Source of the DNA: Burkholderiales bacterium
GTDB lineage: Bacteria > Pseudomonadota > Gammaproteobacteria > Burkholderiales > SG8-41
DNA: 64,000 bases
NCBI GenBank assembly: GCA_020854035.1
Contig: JADZGE010000002.1
Location: forward strand, 124,001 to 188,000
Reading direction: 5' to 3'
Below the pieces are notes generated by a model. It searched no databases, had not been told where the DNA came from, and saw only the letters and a program-made list of their open reading frames with translations. The translations under genes and the position numbers were made by a program. Within the stretch, counting starts at the first letter, position 1; the number at the start of each line of letters is the position of its first letter. Shown here in pieces: positions 17,626 to 26,952 of this stretch.

Positions 17626-18075
17626 TCAGAGCGGGGCGCCCGGCCCCGGCACGCCCGAAGAGTCCCTCGAACCCGCGCCGCTGCCCGCGGGCAAGCCCGC
17701 GCCAAGGCGCCGCAGCCGGTCCTCGGCTTCGCGCAGCCGGGTGTGCAGGCGCCAGAACAGCACGACGATGAGCGTGTTGGTCATCGCGTAGATGCCGATG
17801 GCGGTGCGCTCGGTATCTCCCACTCCCTGTTCGGGGGAGTGCGGTGGCAGGAAGAAGTAGTCGGCCAGCGCGAGCCCCGCCACCGCGGCGACGAGCCCGG
17901 GCCCGAGCCCGCCGTACCAGGCGGCGATGAGGGTGGACAGGGTGAAGAAGGAGAACGGGATACGGTTCTCGAGCGTGCCGTAGAGCCAGTAACGCATGCC
18001 GAATGCGATGAGCACGGCCCCGATCGCCACCGCGTAGCGCGCGGCCGCCGACTCCCTGCGCATCAGGACCATCAT
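17626..18075 (-). CDS. DUF4118 (KdpD-like) membrane protein
   Basis: A 149-residue protein with three to four membrane segments in a DUF4118 pattern (ARYAVAIGAVLIAFGMRYWL; FSFFTLSTLIAAWYGGLGPG; LVAAVAGLALADYFFLPP), like the membrane domain of KdpD sensors, then a short coiled region ending in a Gly/Pro-rich tail. There is no kinase domain. It lies between alr and radA; its function is unknown. The start is one of several closely spaced methionines; I chose 18075 (MMVLMRRESA) over 18108. Confidence 0.7.
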   Translation of the reverse strand: MMVLMRRESAAARYAVAIGAVLIAFGMRYWLYGTLENRIPFSFFTLSTLIAAWYGGLGPGLVAAVAGLALADYFFLPPHSPEQGVGDTERTAIGIYAMTNTLIVVLFWRLHTRLREAEDRLRRLGAGLPAGSGAGSRDSSGVPGPGAPL

Positions 18076-18135
18076 CGGCCCTCCCCGGTTCCGGCGATCA
18101 TACACCACGGCCGCCGGCGTCCCCGCGGCGCTTCG

Positions 18136-19203
18136 TCAGGCCGCGACGACCGGCACGCGTGGCGCGAGCGCCGTCAGCAACTGGTAGCCGATCGTTCCCG
18201 CCGCCGCCGCGACGCGCTCGACGGGGAGCCCCGCGCCCCACAGCACGGCGGGGGAACCCGGCCCCGCGCCGGGAATGTCCGTCAGGTCCGCGCACAGCAT
18301 GTCCATCGACACCCGCCCGAGCGTCCGGGTGAGCGTCCCCGCGATCACGATGGGCGTGCCCGTGGGCGCGTGCCGGGGATAGCCGTCGGCGTAGCCGCAC
18401 GCCACCACCCCGACGCGCGTCGCGCGCTCGGCGGTGAAGAGACCTCCGTAGCCGACGGTGTCGCCTCGCTCCAGCCGCTGCACCGCGATGACCCCGCTCG
18501 TCAGCGTCATCGCGGGGCGCAGCCCCAGCTCGGCGCCGGTTGCCTCGGCGAAGGGCGAGCAGCCGTAGAGCATGACCCCCGGGCGCACCCAGTCGCCATG
18601 CGTTTCCGGATACCGCAGGATCGCGGCCGAGTTGGCGAGAGAACGCGGCAGCGCCACCGGTCCGATCGCGCGCTCGAACGCGTCCATCTGCCACGCGACC
18701 CCGCGCGCATCGTCCGCGTTCGCGAAATGCGTCATGAGGGTGACGCTGCGCACCGCGGGCCGCGCGCGCAGCTCGGCGAGCGCGCCGGCAGCGGCGCCCG
18801 CGGTGAAGCCGAGCCGGTTCATGCCGGTGTTGATCTTGACGAACACGTCGAGCGCCGCGCCGGGCGGCAGCGCGCCGAGCATCCCGATCTGCTCGCGGCA
18901 GTGCACGACGAGTGCGATGTCGTGGCGCGCGATGATCGGCAGCTCCGGGGAATCGAAAGCGCCCTCCAGGAGCAGGATGCGCCCGCGCCAGCCCCCCTCC
19001 CGCAGGCGGACGGCCGACTCGAGCTCGAGGAGGCCATAACCCTCGGCCTGCGCCAGCGCGCCCGCCGCGCGCAGGAGACCGTGGCCGTAGCCGTTCGCCT
19101 TGATGACCGCGAGCACGCCCGCGCGCGGCGCGCGGGCCCGCACGACGCCGAGGTTGTGCGCCATGGCGGCCGCGTCGACGGTGGCGAGGATGGGACGAGC
19201 CAT
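18136..19203 (-). CDS. alr: Alanine racemase
   Basis: A 355-residue PLP enzyme of normal length. The PLP-binding motif AVIKANGYGHG has Lys35; the C-terminal beta domain contains the second catalytic tyrosine in GDTVGYGGLFTAERATRVG, and the SMDMLCADLTDIPGA motif is typical. It interconverts L- and D-alanine for peptidoglycan in the cytoplasm. It is divergent from lplT, as often seen in betaproteobacteria, and is followed on the same strand by the DUF4118 gene and radA. Confidence 0.96.
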   Translation of the reverse strand: MARPILATVDAAAMAHNLGVVRARAPRAGVLAVIKANGYGHGLLRAAGALAQAEGYGLLELESAVRLREGGWRGRILLLEGAFDSPELPIIARHDIALVVHCREQIGMLGALPPGAALDVFVKINTGMNRLGFTAGAAAGALAELRARPAVRSVTLMTHFANADDARGVAWQMDAFERAIGPVALPRSLANSAAILRYPETHGDWVRPGVMLYGCSPFAEATGAELGLRPAMTLTSGVIAVQRLERGDTVGYGGLFTAERATRVGVVACGYADGYPRHAPTGTPIVIAGTLTRTLGRVSMDMLCADLTDIPGAGPGSPAVLWGAGLPVERVAAAAGTIGYQLLTALAPRVPVVAA

Positions 19204-19294
19204 GGCTGTGGTGACGATCCGTGGGCAACGCGTGACGGCCGGCGCCCGGCGCCACGCCCGAAACTCCCGGACGCCGGCGCCGGCAGGGCCGATT

Positions 19295-19325
19295 TTGCCG
19301 CATCTTCAAGTATTTGTGGTATAAA
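19295..19325 (+). promoter_or_regulatory. Candidate promoter of lplT
   Basis: An AT-rich island between the divergent alr and lplT genes has TTGCCG (19295-19300) and TATAAA (19320-19325), 19 bases apart; reading the -10 one base earlier gives 18. The spacing is long but the contrast with surrounding GC-rich sequence supports a promoter, about 46 bases before the lplT start. Confidence 0.4.
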
Positions 19326-19371
19326 CGCTGCGCGTCGCCCGCGACCACAGCGCACCGCGCATCTCGCCTCC

Positions 19372-20634
19372 ATGCCGTTCGGCTTCTACATCATCATGGC
19401 GGCGCAGTTCTTTTCCTCGCTCGCCGACAACGCGCTGCTCGTCGCCGCGATCGCCGCGCTGGTGCTGTTGCAGTCCCCCGAATGGCTGACGCCGCTCCTG
19501 AAGCTCTTCTTCACCGTGTCCTACGTCGTGCTCGCGCCTTTCGTGGGCGCCTTCGCGGACTCGATGCCGAAGGGCCGGGTGATGTTCATCAGCAACCTCA
19601 TCAAGATCGCCGGCTGCCTCATGATGCTCTTCGGCGTGCACCCGCTCATCGCGTACGCGGTGGTCGGCTTCGGCGCCGCCGCCTATTCTCCGGCCAAGTA
19701 CGGCATCCTCACCGAGTACCTGCCGCACCAGAAACTCGTCGTCGCGAACGGCTGGATCGAAGGGCTCACGGTGGGCTCGATCATCCTCGGCACGGTGCTC
19801 GGCGGCGCGCTCATCAGCCAGTACCTGTCCGCCCGGCTGCTTGGGATCGACATTCCGTGGTTCGACACCGGCGTCGATACGGCACCGGAGGCGGCGATAC
19901 TGCTCATCGCGCTGTTCTACGGCATCGCGGCGACCTTCAACCTCTACATTCCCGACACCGGCGTCGACCACAGGGTGCCGAGCCGCAATCCCCTGTTCCT
20001 CGTGCACGAGTTCGCTCACTGCGTCGCGCTCCTCTGGCGCGACAAGCTCGGGCAGATCTCGCTCGCGACGACGACGCTCTTCTGGGGCGCGGGCGCGACC
20101 CTGCAGTTCATCGTGCTCAAGTGGGCCGAGTCCGCGCTCGGTTACACGCTCTCGCAGGCGACGCTGCTCCAGGGCGTGTGCGCGGTGGGCATCGCGGCGG
20201 GTTCGATCGTGGCGGCGCGGTTCGTGCCGCTTGACCGGGCCGCCAACGTCGTGCCGGTCGGGATCGGAATGGGTATAATCGTCATCGCGATGATCTTTGC
20301 CCGTGACGTGGTGATCGCGATCCCGCTCATGATCATGATCGGCGCGCTGGCGGGATTCTTCGTGGTTCCCATGAACGCGCTGCTCCAGCATCGCGGCCAC
20401 ATCCTGATGGGCGCGGGTCATTCGATCGCCGTCCAGAATTTCAACGAGAACCTGAGCATACTGGCGATGCTCGGGCTCTACGCGGCCCTCATCCGGCTCG
20501 ACTTCTCGATCCACACCGTGATCGTGATGTTCGGCCTGTTCGTATCGCTTACCATGGCGCTGGTGCGCCAGCGGCACCTCAACAACCTGAGGAAGGGGCC
20601 GCTGCCGGCGATACCGACGGACGCTCACCACTAG
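19372..20634 (+). CDS. lplT: Lysophospholipid transporter LplT
   Basis: A 420-residue major-facilitator protein with about twelve membrane segments. It starts MPFGFYIIMAAQFFSSLADN and contains AFADSMPKGRVMFISNLIK, AAYSPAKYGILTEYLP and VANGWIEGLTVGSIILGTVL, all strongly characteristic of LplT. It flips lysophospholipids across the inner membrane for re-acylation. In enterobacteria it is coupled to aas; here the next gene is an unrelated Bug protein. The start is set by the first family residues; the longer open frame upstream is antisense to alr. Confidence 0.93.
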   Translation: MPFGFYIIMAAQFFSSLADNALLVAAIAALVLLQSPEWLTPLLKLFFTVSYVVLAPFVGAFADSMPKGRVMFISNLIKIAGCLMMLFGVHPLIAYAVVGFGAAAYSPAKYGILTEYLPHQKLVVANGWIEGLTVGSIILGTVLGGALISQYLSARLLGIDIPWFDTGVDTAPEAAILLIALFYGIAATFNLYIPDTGVDHRVPSRNPLFLVHEFAHCVALLWRDKLGQISLATTTLFWGAGATLQFIVLKWAESALGYTLSQATLLQGVCAVGIAAGSIVAARFVPLDRAANVVPVGIGMGIIVIAMIFARDVVIAIPLMIMIGALAGFFVVPMNALLQHRGHILMGAGHSIAVQNFNENLSILAMLGLYAALIRLDFSIHTVIVMFGLFVSLTMALVRQRHLNNLRKGPLPAIPTDAHH

Positions 20635-20647
20635 AGGAGGAAACACG

Positions 20648-21631
20648 ATGACCGCAGGATTCCCGAAGCTTTCCGCATTCGTGCTGCTCGCGGCGTCCGC
20701 CGCGGCGTTCGCGGCCGCGCCGGGCGAGGGCTACCCGGCGCGACCGGTGCGAGTGATCACGGCGCAATCGGCGGGTTCTTCTCTCGACACGATCGCCCGC
20801 ATCGTCATGAACCAGATCTCGGAGGCGAGCGGCCAGCAGTTCGTGATCGACAATCGCGGCGGCGCGGGCGGCACCATCGGGCTGGAGATCGCCGCGCGCG
20901 CGACGCCCGACGGCTACACGATCACCGCCGGGGCCTCGAGCTCCATGATCGTTTCGACCTTCACCTACCGCAAGCTCGGCTTCGATACGCTGAAGGATTT
21001 CGCGCCGATTTCGCAGTTCGTCAATACCGACGCCGTGCTGATCGTGAATCCGGGCGTGCCCGCGAAGACCGTGAAGGAGCTCGTCGCGCTCGCGAAGGCG
21101 CGCCCCGGCAAGCTCAACATGGCGTCCGCGGGCGTCGGCTCCTCCAGCCACCTCTCCGGCGCCATGTTCTCGACGCTCGCGGGGATCGACACGGTGCACG
21201 TGCCCTACAAGGGCGGCGGCCCGATGGCGGCGAGCCTCGTCGCGGGCGAGTCCCAGTGGGGGGTGGGGCCCTCCGGCGCGTTCATGGGACACGTGAAGGC
21301 GGGCCGCCTGCGGATGGTCGCGATCGGATCGAAGCAGCGCTCGCCGCTCTTCCCCGACCTGCCGACGATCGACGAAGCCGGCGTGCCGGGTTACGAGTAC
21401 TCGAGCTGGAACGGCGTGTTCGCGCCGCGCGGAACGCCGCGCCCGATCATCATGCGCCTGCATGCGTTGATACAGGCGGCGCTGGCGGACCGCGAGGTGG
21501 CGAGGCTCTACGCCGCCCAGGGCGTGGTTCCGCGCGGCAGCAAGAGCCCCGAGGAGTTCGGCGCGGCTATCAAGGCGGACTACGCGCGGATCGCCAAGCT
21601 GGTGAAGGTAGCGGGGATCAAGCCCGAATAG
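20648..21631 (+). CDS. Tripartite tricarboxylate transporter substrate-binding protein (Bug family)
   Basis: A 327-residue periplasmic binding protein: signal peptide (residues 1-23, ending AAAFAAAPG), then the Bug hallmarks YPARPVRVITAQSAGSSLDT, GGAGGTIGLEIAARATPDGY and GVGSSSHLSGAMFS, and VPYKGGGPMAASLVAGE. An AGGAGG ribosome-binding site precedes the ATG. Bug proteins bind carboxylates or aromatic acids; many are orphans without adjacent membrane genes, as here. It follows lplT by 13 bases. Ligand unknown. Confidence 0.92.
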   Translation: MTAGFPKLSAFVLLAASAAAFAAAPGEGYPARPVRVITAQSAGSSLDTIARIVMNQISEASGQQFVIDNRGGAGGTIGLEIAARATPDGYTITAGASSSMIVSTFTYRKLGFDTLKDFAPISQFVNTDAVLIVNPGVPAKTVKELVALAKARPGKLNMASAGVGSSSHLSGAMFSTLAGIDTVHVPYKGGGPMAASLVAGESQWGVGPSGAFMGHVKAGRLRMVAIGSKQRSPLFPDLPTIDEAGVPGYEYSSWNGVFAPRGTPRPIIMRLHALIQAALADREVARLYAAQGVVPRGSKSPEEFGAAIKADYARIAKLVKVAGIKPE

Positions 21632-21670
21632 CACGCGTCGAGCCCGGCCCCAGACAGCGTTCCGGCTGAC

Positions 21671-21706
21671 GGGCCGGCATCCCCCCGCATTCTGGGATGC
21701 CGGCCC
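21671..21706. terminator. Bidirectional terminator-like hairpin
   Basis: A perfect 13-base inverted repeat (GGGCCGGCATCCC / GGGATGCCGGCCC) with a 10-base loop lies between the stop codons of the convergent Bug and reductase genes. There is no clean U tract, so it may act as a stability or rho-linked element. Confidence 0.6.
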
Positions 21707-21709
21707 CCG

Positions 21710-22834
21710 TCATTTCTCGCGCGGTCCGCGAAGCTTCGCGTCCGCCGCGACATAGCGACCCGTGCGGATAAGCTTCACCATGTTCGCGAGCGCGATCGCG
21801 GCGTTGCGCACCTCGGCGAAGAGGTCCTCGTCACGGTCGAGCGCTGCGTGGCTCGTGGCGTAGGGCTCGTACCAGCCGATCCAGGTATCGATCAGGGCCG
21901 AGGGACCGGCCGGGATCATGCCCATGTCGGTCAGCCAGTCCGCGAGCATGCGCCGCAGGTTCTCGGGCCCCGCGGCGTCCCCGTGCGCGACGACGGAGAA
22001 CGCGCGCCCCGCGAGGTGCTTCGGGTAATCCCAGCCCCCGAGCTCGAGCCGCTTCGCCAGCAGGGGGTCCTTGCCGCGGGTCGTCGTGGGATCGGGATTG
22101 CCGCCGTCGGCGCACACCAGCCGGTCCATCATCAGCTTGAGACTCGCGGGCGCCTGGTACCAGTGCACCGGGCAGAGGATCATGATCCCGTGGGCGGCGG
22201 CCCAGCGCTCGTAGATTTCGGCCATCCAGTCGTTGGTCTGGCCCATGGCATGGTTGGGATAGCAGCTGCACGGCCAGTGGCAGAGCGGCTGGGCGGTCGA
22301 GACGCAGGCCTTGCACGGATGGATCACCCGCCACGGCTCGTCGGCGAGCGCGGAAAGATCGAGGACATCGGTTTCGCAGCCGCGCAGCCGCTCGATCACC
22401 TGCTGCGCGTGTCGCGCGAGGCGCCGGGTCTTCGAGATTTCCCCCGGGCAGCTGTGTTCGCTGCGCGTCGATCCGTTCACGATGAGGATGCGGGAACGCG
22501 AGCGCGGGTCCCCCTGCCGCCGCCGCGCCGCCTCGATCCTGGCGCGCGTTTCGAGCCATTCCGCGGGAAGCGCCATCCGCGGCCGCGCAAACCCCCTGCC
22601 GGCCGGGCGCCTGCGCGGCGACTTGCGATAGGCGATATAGCCGTCCCAGGCCACGTCGCACACCCTCTCCAGCTCGGCCCGCACCCGATCGAACGCGGGA
22701 TCGCGGAAGCGCTCGAAGAACCGCTCGTGAAACCGCGCTTTCGTGAGCGGGACGTACTTCGTTTCGCGGCGGACGGATGGTCTACGCAAGGCGCCTCCCC
22801 GGTCACGTTCGTCGATGAGCGCCGGTGCACTCAT
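21710..22834 (-). CDS. Flavodoxin/NADPH-dependent FMN reductase-like protein with Cys-rich insert
   Basis: A 374-residue protein, about twice the usual family length. Residues 1-130 are a basic extension of unknown nature. The flavodoxin-like core starts RILIVNGSTRSEHSCPGEI and has CPVHWYQAPASLKLMMDRLV, the flavin-binding loop of the NADPH-dependent FMN reductase family. Between the two lies an insert with five closely spaced cysteines (PCKACVSTAQPLCHWPCSC), which could bind an Fe-S cluster or metal. The gene sits downstream of the small Cys-rich secreted protein on the same strand. The start codon lacks a clear ribosome-binding site, so the N-terminal end is uncertain. Confidence 0.75.
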   Translation of the reverse strand: MSAPALIDERDRGGALRRPSVRRETKYVPLTKARFHERFFERFRDPAFDRVRAELERVCDVAWDGYIAYRKSPRRRPAGRGFARPRMALPAEWLETRARIEAARRRQGDPRSRSRILIVNGSTRSEHSCPGEISKTRRLARHAQQVIERLRGCETDVLDLSALADEPWRVIHPCKACVSTAQPLCHWPCSCYPNHAMGQTNDWMAEIYERWAAAHGIMILCPVHWYQAPASLKLMMDRLVCADGGNPDPTTTRGKDPLLAKRLELGGWDYPKHLAGRAFSVVAHGDAAGPENLRRMLADWLTDMGMIPAGPSALIDTWIGWYEPYATSHAALDRDEDLFAEVRNAAIALANMVKLIRTGRYVAADAKLRGPREK

Positions 22835-22870
22835 TCCGGAGGCCCGAAGCGGGGCTCGCCCGCGTCGGGC

Positions 22871-23164
22871 CTACTTGACGCACGCGAGCTGCGGTATCCC
22901 CATCGAGCCGTACGCGACCTGGGCGACGCAGGTGGCCGCGCCGCACTGGCAGTGCGTGATGCCGTAGCGCGGCTGGAGCTGGCCCGGCACGATCGTCACT
23001 TCGTCCGCCCCGACGATGGGCGTGGAGCGGCTGCACACGCAGGGCGCGGGTGGGGTCTGGGCCCGCACGTTTGCACCGTCCGCAAACAGCATCGCGACGC
23101 CCGCCGCCGCGGCAAGGAGCGCCGCACCGACGCCAATCGACACGTAACCGGTTCTCGTGCGCAT
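22871..23164 (-). CDS. Small Cys-rich exported or membrane-anchored protein
   Basis: A 97-residue protein I do not recognise. Residues about 7-30 form a signal peptide or anchor (VSIGVGAALLAAAAGVAMLF). The mature part has six cysteines in CVCS, HCQCG and TCVAQ clusters plus one near the C-terminus (PQLACVK), suggesting disulfides or a metal site. The ATG at 23164 has an excellent ribosome-binding site (GGAGGAGAC), which fixes the start against a longer frame. It lies upstream of the Cys-rich flavodoxin-like reductase, in the same direction, with a 36-base gap. Confidence 0.65.
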   Translation of the reverse strand: MRTRTGYVSIGVGAALLAAAAGVAMLFADGANVRAQTPPAPCVCSRSTPIVGADEVTIVPGQLQPRYGITHCQCGAATCVAQVAYGSMGIPQLACVK

Positions 23165-23405
23165 GAAGTCTCCTCCGATCTGCAAGCAATTCGAATCCGC
23201 CGGGCGATGATGCCCGGCTCCTCCGGCAGGCGAGAATACCGGAAGCGTCGTCGTCGCGGGGAGGCACGGCGCGGGCATGTTGCCGCACGATCCCGATCGA
23301 GCCTCCTCCCGCCGGCCGCGCATCATCGATAGAATGTCAGCCTGCGCGGGTATGCCGCCGCGCCTCTTGCAACTTGCCTTCCGCGCAAGCGGATGGGGGG
23401 ACCTC

Positions 23406-24983
23406 ATGATCGCCAGGAGGGTACGCCTGCTCGGCGCGGCCGGCACGTTGGCGCTGGCCATCGCCACCGCGATGGCGCAGGATAACCGGCCCGACATCGT
23501 CGTCGCCGTGAACGAGTTGCCGCGCGGGCTGGAGCCCGCCGAGAACACCGGCAACGTGGACGTGCGCGCGACCTATTCGGTGTTCGACACCCTCATCCGG
23601 CGCGATTTTTCCGTGACAGGAGGCGGCCCCGGGAGCCTCAAGCCGCTGCTCGCGGAGTCGTGGAAGCGTCTGAGCCCGACGGTGCTGGAGGTGAGGCTGC
23701 GCCGCGGCGTCAAGTTCCACAACGGCGACGAACTGACCGCGGACGACGTTCTCTTTACCTTCTCCCCCGGGCGGTTGACCGGCAAGGAAGCGGCGATACC
23801 CGAGGGGCGCCAGTACTTCGGGCACCTGAAGGAAGTGCGGAAGGTCGACTCGCACACCGTGCGCTTCGTCACGGCGCAGCCGGACCTCGTGCTCGAGCAG
23901 CGGCTCGCGACCTACGCGGCATGGATCGTGAACCAGCGTCACTGGCAGCAGTTCCGCGGTGACGACCCGAAATGGATGCAGCGCGCGCTGCGCGAGGTAC
24001 GCTGGCGGCCGGTCGGCACGGGACCGCTCCGGTTCCGCGACTGGAAGAAGGACCAGTACGTCGCCTTTACCGCGAACGACGACTATTTCCTCGGCCGCCC
24101 GCACTTCCGGTCCGTGACGCTGCGGGAGGTGCCGGAACTCGCGACCCGCATGGCGGGGCTCGCGAGCGGGGAGTTCGACATCGCCGTGGACATCACGCCG
24201 GACCAGATCGCGACCCTCGGACGTTACAAGGACATCCAGGTGCAATCGGTGGTCCTCGAGAATTCCCACGTGCTGGTGTTCAACATGGCCGCGCCCTCGT
24301 TGAAAGACAAGCGCCTGCGCCAGGCCCTGAGTCTCGCCATCGACCGCGACAAGCTGCGCCAGGCGCTCTGGCTCGGCAGGAATTTCACTCCGAACGGCTA
24401 CCAGCTGCCCTCTTTCGGGCCGATGTACAAGGCCGACCGCGCGGGCTACGGCTACGACCCGGCGCGGGCGCGGCGGCTCGTGAAGGAATCCGGCTACGAC
24501 GGGCGGCCGATCGGCTTCCGGTTGATCCCGAACTATTACCTCAACGGGCTCGAATCCGCGCAGGTGCTGCTCGAGATGTGGAAAGCCGTGGGCATCAACG
24601 TGCGGCTCGAACTCGTGGACAACTTCCAGCAGGTGCGCGCGCCCGGAATGGAAATCCACCAGTGGTCCAACACCTACCGCATCCCGGACCCCGCGGGGGC
24701 GATCAACGTCCTCTACGGTCCGCGGGCGCAGATGCAGCGCACGTGGAGGTACTGGATCGCGCCGGAAGCGTTCAACCGGGCCGCCGAGGTGATCGACACC
24801 ACCACGGATCTCAAGGAACGCTACGATGCCTTCCAGTCGATGCTCGACATCATGGAGGACGAGATGCCGATGACGATCCTCTACAATCCCCTCTACACCT
24901 ACGCCTCGAAGCGGCGCATCGACTGGAAGCCCTACCCGCTCTTCTACATGGACTTCCGGCCCGACGCGTTCCGCGTCAAGTGA
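23406..24983 (+). CDS. ABC transporter substrate-binding protein, family 5 (peptide/nickel type)
   Basis: A 525-residue periplasmic binding protein. It has a signal peptide (about 1-24, ending ATAMAQ), then family 5 motifs: VFDTLIRRDF, LAESWKRLSPTVLEVRLRRG and VKFHNGDELTADDVLFTFSP, and RQALSLAIDRDKLRQALW. These proteins feed Dpp/Opp-type importers with peptides, nickel, glutathione or sugars. It is the first gene of a six-gene operon; its stop overlaps the next start. The ATG at 23406 was chosen because a G-rich ribosome-binding site precedes it and it begins the signal peptide. Ligand unknown. Confidence 0.92.
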   Translation: MIARRVRLLGAAGTLALAIATAMAQDNRPDIVVAVNELPRGLEPAENTGNVDVRATYSVFDTLIRRDFSVTGGGPGSLKPLLAESWKRLSPTVLEVRLRRGVKFHNGDELTADDVLFTFSPGRLTGKEAAIPEGRQYFGHLKEVRKVDSHTVRFVTAQPDLVLEQRLATYAAWIVNQRHWQQFRGDDPKWMQRALREVRWRPVGTGPLRFRDWKKDQYVAFTANDDYFLGRPHFRSVTLREVPELATRMAGLASGEFDIAVDITPDQIATLGRYKDIQVQSVVLENSHVLVFNMAAPSLKDKRLRQALSLAIDRDKLRQALWLGRNFTPNGYQLPSFGPMYKADRAGYGYDPARARRLVKESGYDGRPIGFRLIPNYYLNGLESAQVLLEMWKAVGINVRLELVDNFQQVRAPGMEIHQWSNTYRIPDPAGAINVLYGPRAQMQRTWRYWIAPEAFNRAAEVIDTTTDLKERYDAFQSMLDIMEDEMPMTILYNPLYTYASKRRIDWKPYPLFYMDFRPDAFRVK

Positions 24984-25963
24984 GCGCGCCTCGCGACTCG
25001 GCGTTGCTCGAGGTCCGCGATCTCCACGTGCTCTTCGACACGGCGGAGGGCATGGTGCACGCCGTGCGCGGCGTGTCCTTCGCGGTGGGCCGCGGCGAGA
25101 CCCTCGGACTGGTGGGCGAGTCCGGCTGCGGCAAGAGCGTCACCTGCCTCGCGCTGCTCGCGCTGCTGCCCGGAAACGGCAGGGTCACGGGGGAGGTGGA
25201 ATTCGACGGCCGCCCGCTCACCGGGCTCGCCGCCGCGCGGATGGACCGCGTGCTGGGCCGGGACATCGCGATGGTGTTCCAGGACCCGGTCGGCTCGCTC
25301 AACCCGGTGCACACCATCGGGTGGCAGATCGCCGAGAGCCTGCGCCTGCACCGCGGCATGATCCGCCGCGAGGCGCAGGCCGAGGCGCTGCGGCTTCTCG
25401 AACGGGTCGGCATCCCGGAGGCGCGCCGCCGCCTGACCGAGTATCCCCACCAGCTCTCCGGCGGCATGAACCAGCGCGCGATGATCGCGATGGCGCTCGC
25501 CTGCCGCCCGAAGCTCCTGATCGCCGACGAGCCGACGACCGCGCTCGACGTGACCATACAGGCGCAGATCATCGAGCTCCTGAAGGACCTGCAGTCCGAG
25601 TTCCGCATGTCCGTCGTGCTCGTGACGCACGATCTCGGAATCGTCGCCGAGATCGCCGACCGCGTGGCCGTGATGTACGCCGGCAGCCTCGTGGAGGAGG
25701 CGCCCGTGAGCGCACTGTTCCGCTCCCCGGCTCACCCGTACACCGCGGGGCTGCTCGCCTCGATGCCACGCATCGACCGCACCGCGGAGAGTCTGAATCC
25801 CATCGAGGGCGCCGTGCCCTCGCTCCTCGACATGCCGCCCGGCTGTGCCTTCGAACCGCGCTGCCCCCGCGCCGACACGGCCTGCCGCGCCGCGCCCCCG
25901 CCCCTTCTCCGGCTCGACGCCGGCAGGCGGGCGGCGTGCGTCCATCCCCTCGCCGCGCCGTGA
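24980..25963 (+). CDS. ABC transporter ATP-binding protein DppD/OppD-like
   Basis: A 327-residue ATPase: Walker A GESGCGKSVT, Q-loop VFQDPVGSLNPVHT, signature LSGGMNQRAMIAMALAC, Walker B LLIADEPTTALDVT and a switch His in VTHDLGIVAE. The oligopeptide/dipeptide C-terminal domain is present with CAFEPRCPRADTAC, whose cysteines may hold an Fe-S cluster. The start is a GTG that overlaps the upstream stop (GTGA). It energises import together with the DppF-like partner. Confidence 0.94.
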   Translation: MSAPRDSALLEVRDLHVLFDTAEGMVHAVRGVSFAVGRGETLGLVGESGCGKSVTCLALLALLPGNGRVTGEVEFDGRPLTGLAAARMDRVLGRDIAMVFQDPVGSLNPVHTIGWQIAESLRLHRGMIRREAQAEALRLLERVGIPEARRRLTEYPHQLSGGMNQRAMIAMALACRPKLLIADEPTTALDVTIQAQIIELLKDLQSEFRMSVVLVTHDLGIVAEIADRVAVMYAGSLVEEAPVSALFRSPAHPYTAGLLASMPRIDRTAESLNPIEGAVPSLLDMPPGCAFEPRCPRADTACRAAPPPLLRLDAGRRAACVHPLAAP

Positions 25964-26952
25964 CGGCCGCGCCGCTCCTTGAGGCGCGCGAGATCGTGCG
26001 CCACTTCGCGCAGGACCGAGGGCTCTTCGCGCGGCCCGCCCGGGTGCGCGCGGTGGACGGGCTCTCGTTCGGGGTCGGGGCGAGCGAAACCCTCGGGCTC
26101 GTCGGCGAGAGCGGCTGCGGCAAGACCACGGTCGGCCGGATCGTGACGGGGCTCGAGCGCGCCGACGCGGGCGAGGTCCGCTTCGCCGGCGGGCCGGTCG
26201 CGGGACTCGCCCCCTCGCAATGGCGGGCGCAGCGCCGGGAACTGCAGATGATCTTCCAGGATCCGATGGGCGCGCTCGACCCGCGAATGGCGATCGGCAG
26301 CCAGATCACGGAGCCGCTGGAGATCCACGGCATCGGCGACCGCGCCGAGCGCGCGCGGCGGCTCACGGCAGCACTCGACGCGGTCGGCCGGCAGCGGGAA
26401 CTGGCGGAGCGCTACCCGCACGAGGTTTCCGGCGGCCAGCAGCAGCGCGTAGGCATCGCCCGCGCGCTGATCGTGCGCCCGCGACTGGTGGTGTGCGACG
26501 AACCGGTTTCGGCGCTCGACGTGTCGGTGCAGGCGCAGGTCGTGAACCTCCTCGCCCGGCTGCAGCGCGAACTGGGCGTCGCCTACCTCTTCATCTCGCA
26601 CGATCTCAAGGTCGTGCGCCACCTCTCGCACCGCGTGGCGGTGATGTACCTGGGGAAGATCGTGGAGATCGCCTCGCGCGAGGCGCTCTTCGCGGCGCCG
26701 CGGCATCCCTACACGCGGGCGCTGATCGCCGCCGTCCCGGTGCCCGATCCGACGGCGCGGCGCGAGCGCCTGCTGGTACGCGGCGATCCGCCGAGCCCCG
26801 TCAACCCGCCGCCGGGCTGCCGGTTTCACACGCGCTGCCCGCTCGCCGGGCCCCTCTGCCGCACCGACACGCCCGCACTCGAGGCCGTTGCCCCCGGCCA
26901 CCTCGTCGCGTGCCACCTCGTGTCGCGCGCGGCGGTCGCGGTGGCGTCATGA
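25960..26952 (+). CDS. ABC transporter ATP-binding protein DppF/OppF-like
   Basis: A 330-residue ATPase starting with GTG overlapping the DppD stop by four bases. It has Walker A GESGCGKTTVGR, Q-loop IFQDPMGALDPRM, signature VSGGQQQRVGIARAL, Walker B LVVCDEPVSALDVS, switch His in ISHDLKVVRHLS, and the C-terminal oligopeptide domain with CRFHTRCPLAGPLC. It pairs with the preceding ATPase in a heterodimeric Opp-type importer. Confidence 0.94.
   Translation: MTAAPLLEAREIVRHFAQDRGLFARPARVRAVDGLSFGVGASETLGLVGESGCGKTTVGRIVTGLERADAGEVRFAGGPVAGLAPSQWRAQRRELQMIFQDPMGALDPRMAIGSQITEPLEIHGIGDRAERARRLTAALDAVGRQRELAERYPHEVSGGQQQRVGIARALIVRPRLVVCDEPVSALDVSVQAQVVNLLARLQRELGVAYLFISHDLKVVRHLSHRVAVMYLGKIVEIASREALFAAPRHPYTRALIAAVPVPDPTARRERLLVRGDPPSPVNPPPGCRFHTRCPLAGPLCRTDTPALEAVAPGHLVACHLVSRAAVAVAS

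Noticed and set aside
16138..20634. 1498-codon plus-strand frame
   Set aside because: Only the last 420 codons (lplT) are real; the rest is antisense to radA, DUF4118 and alr.
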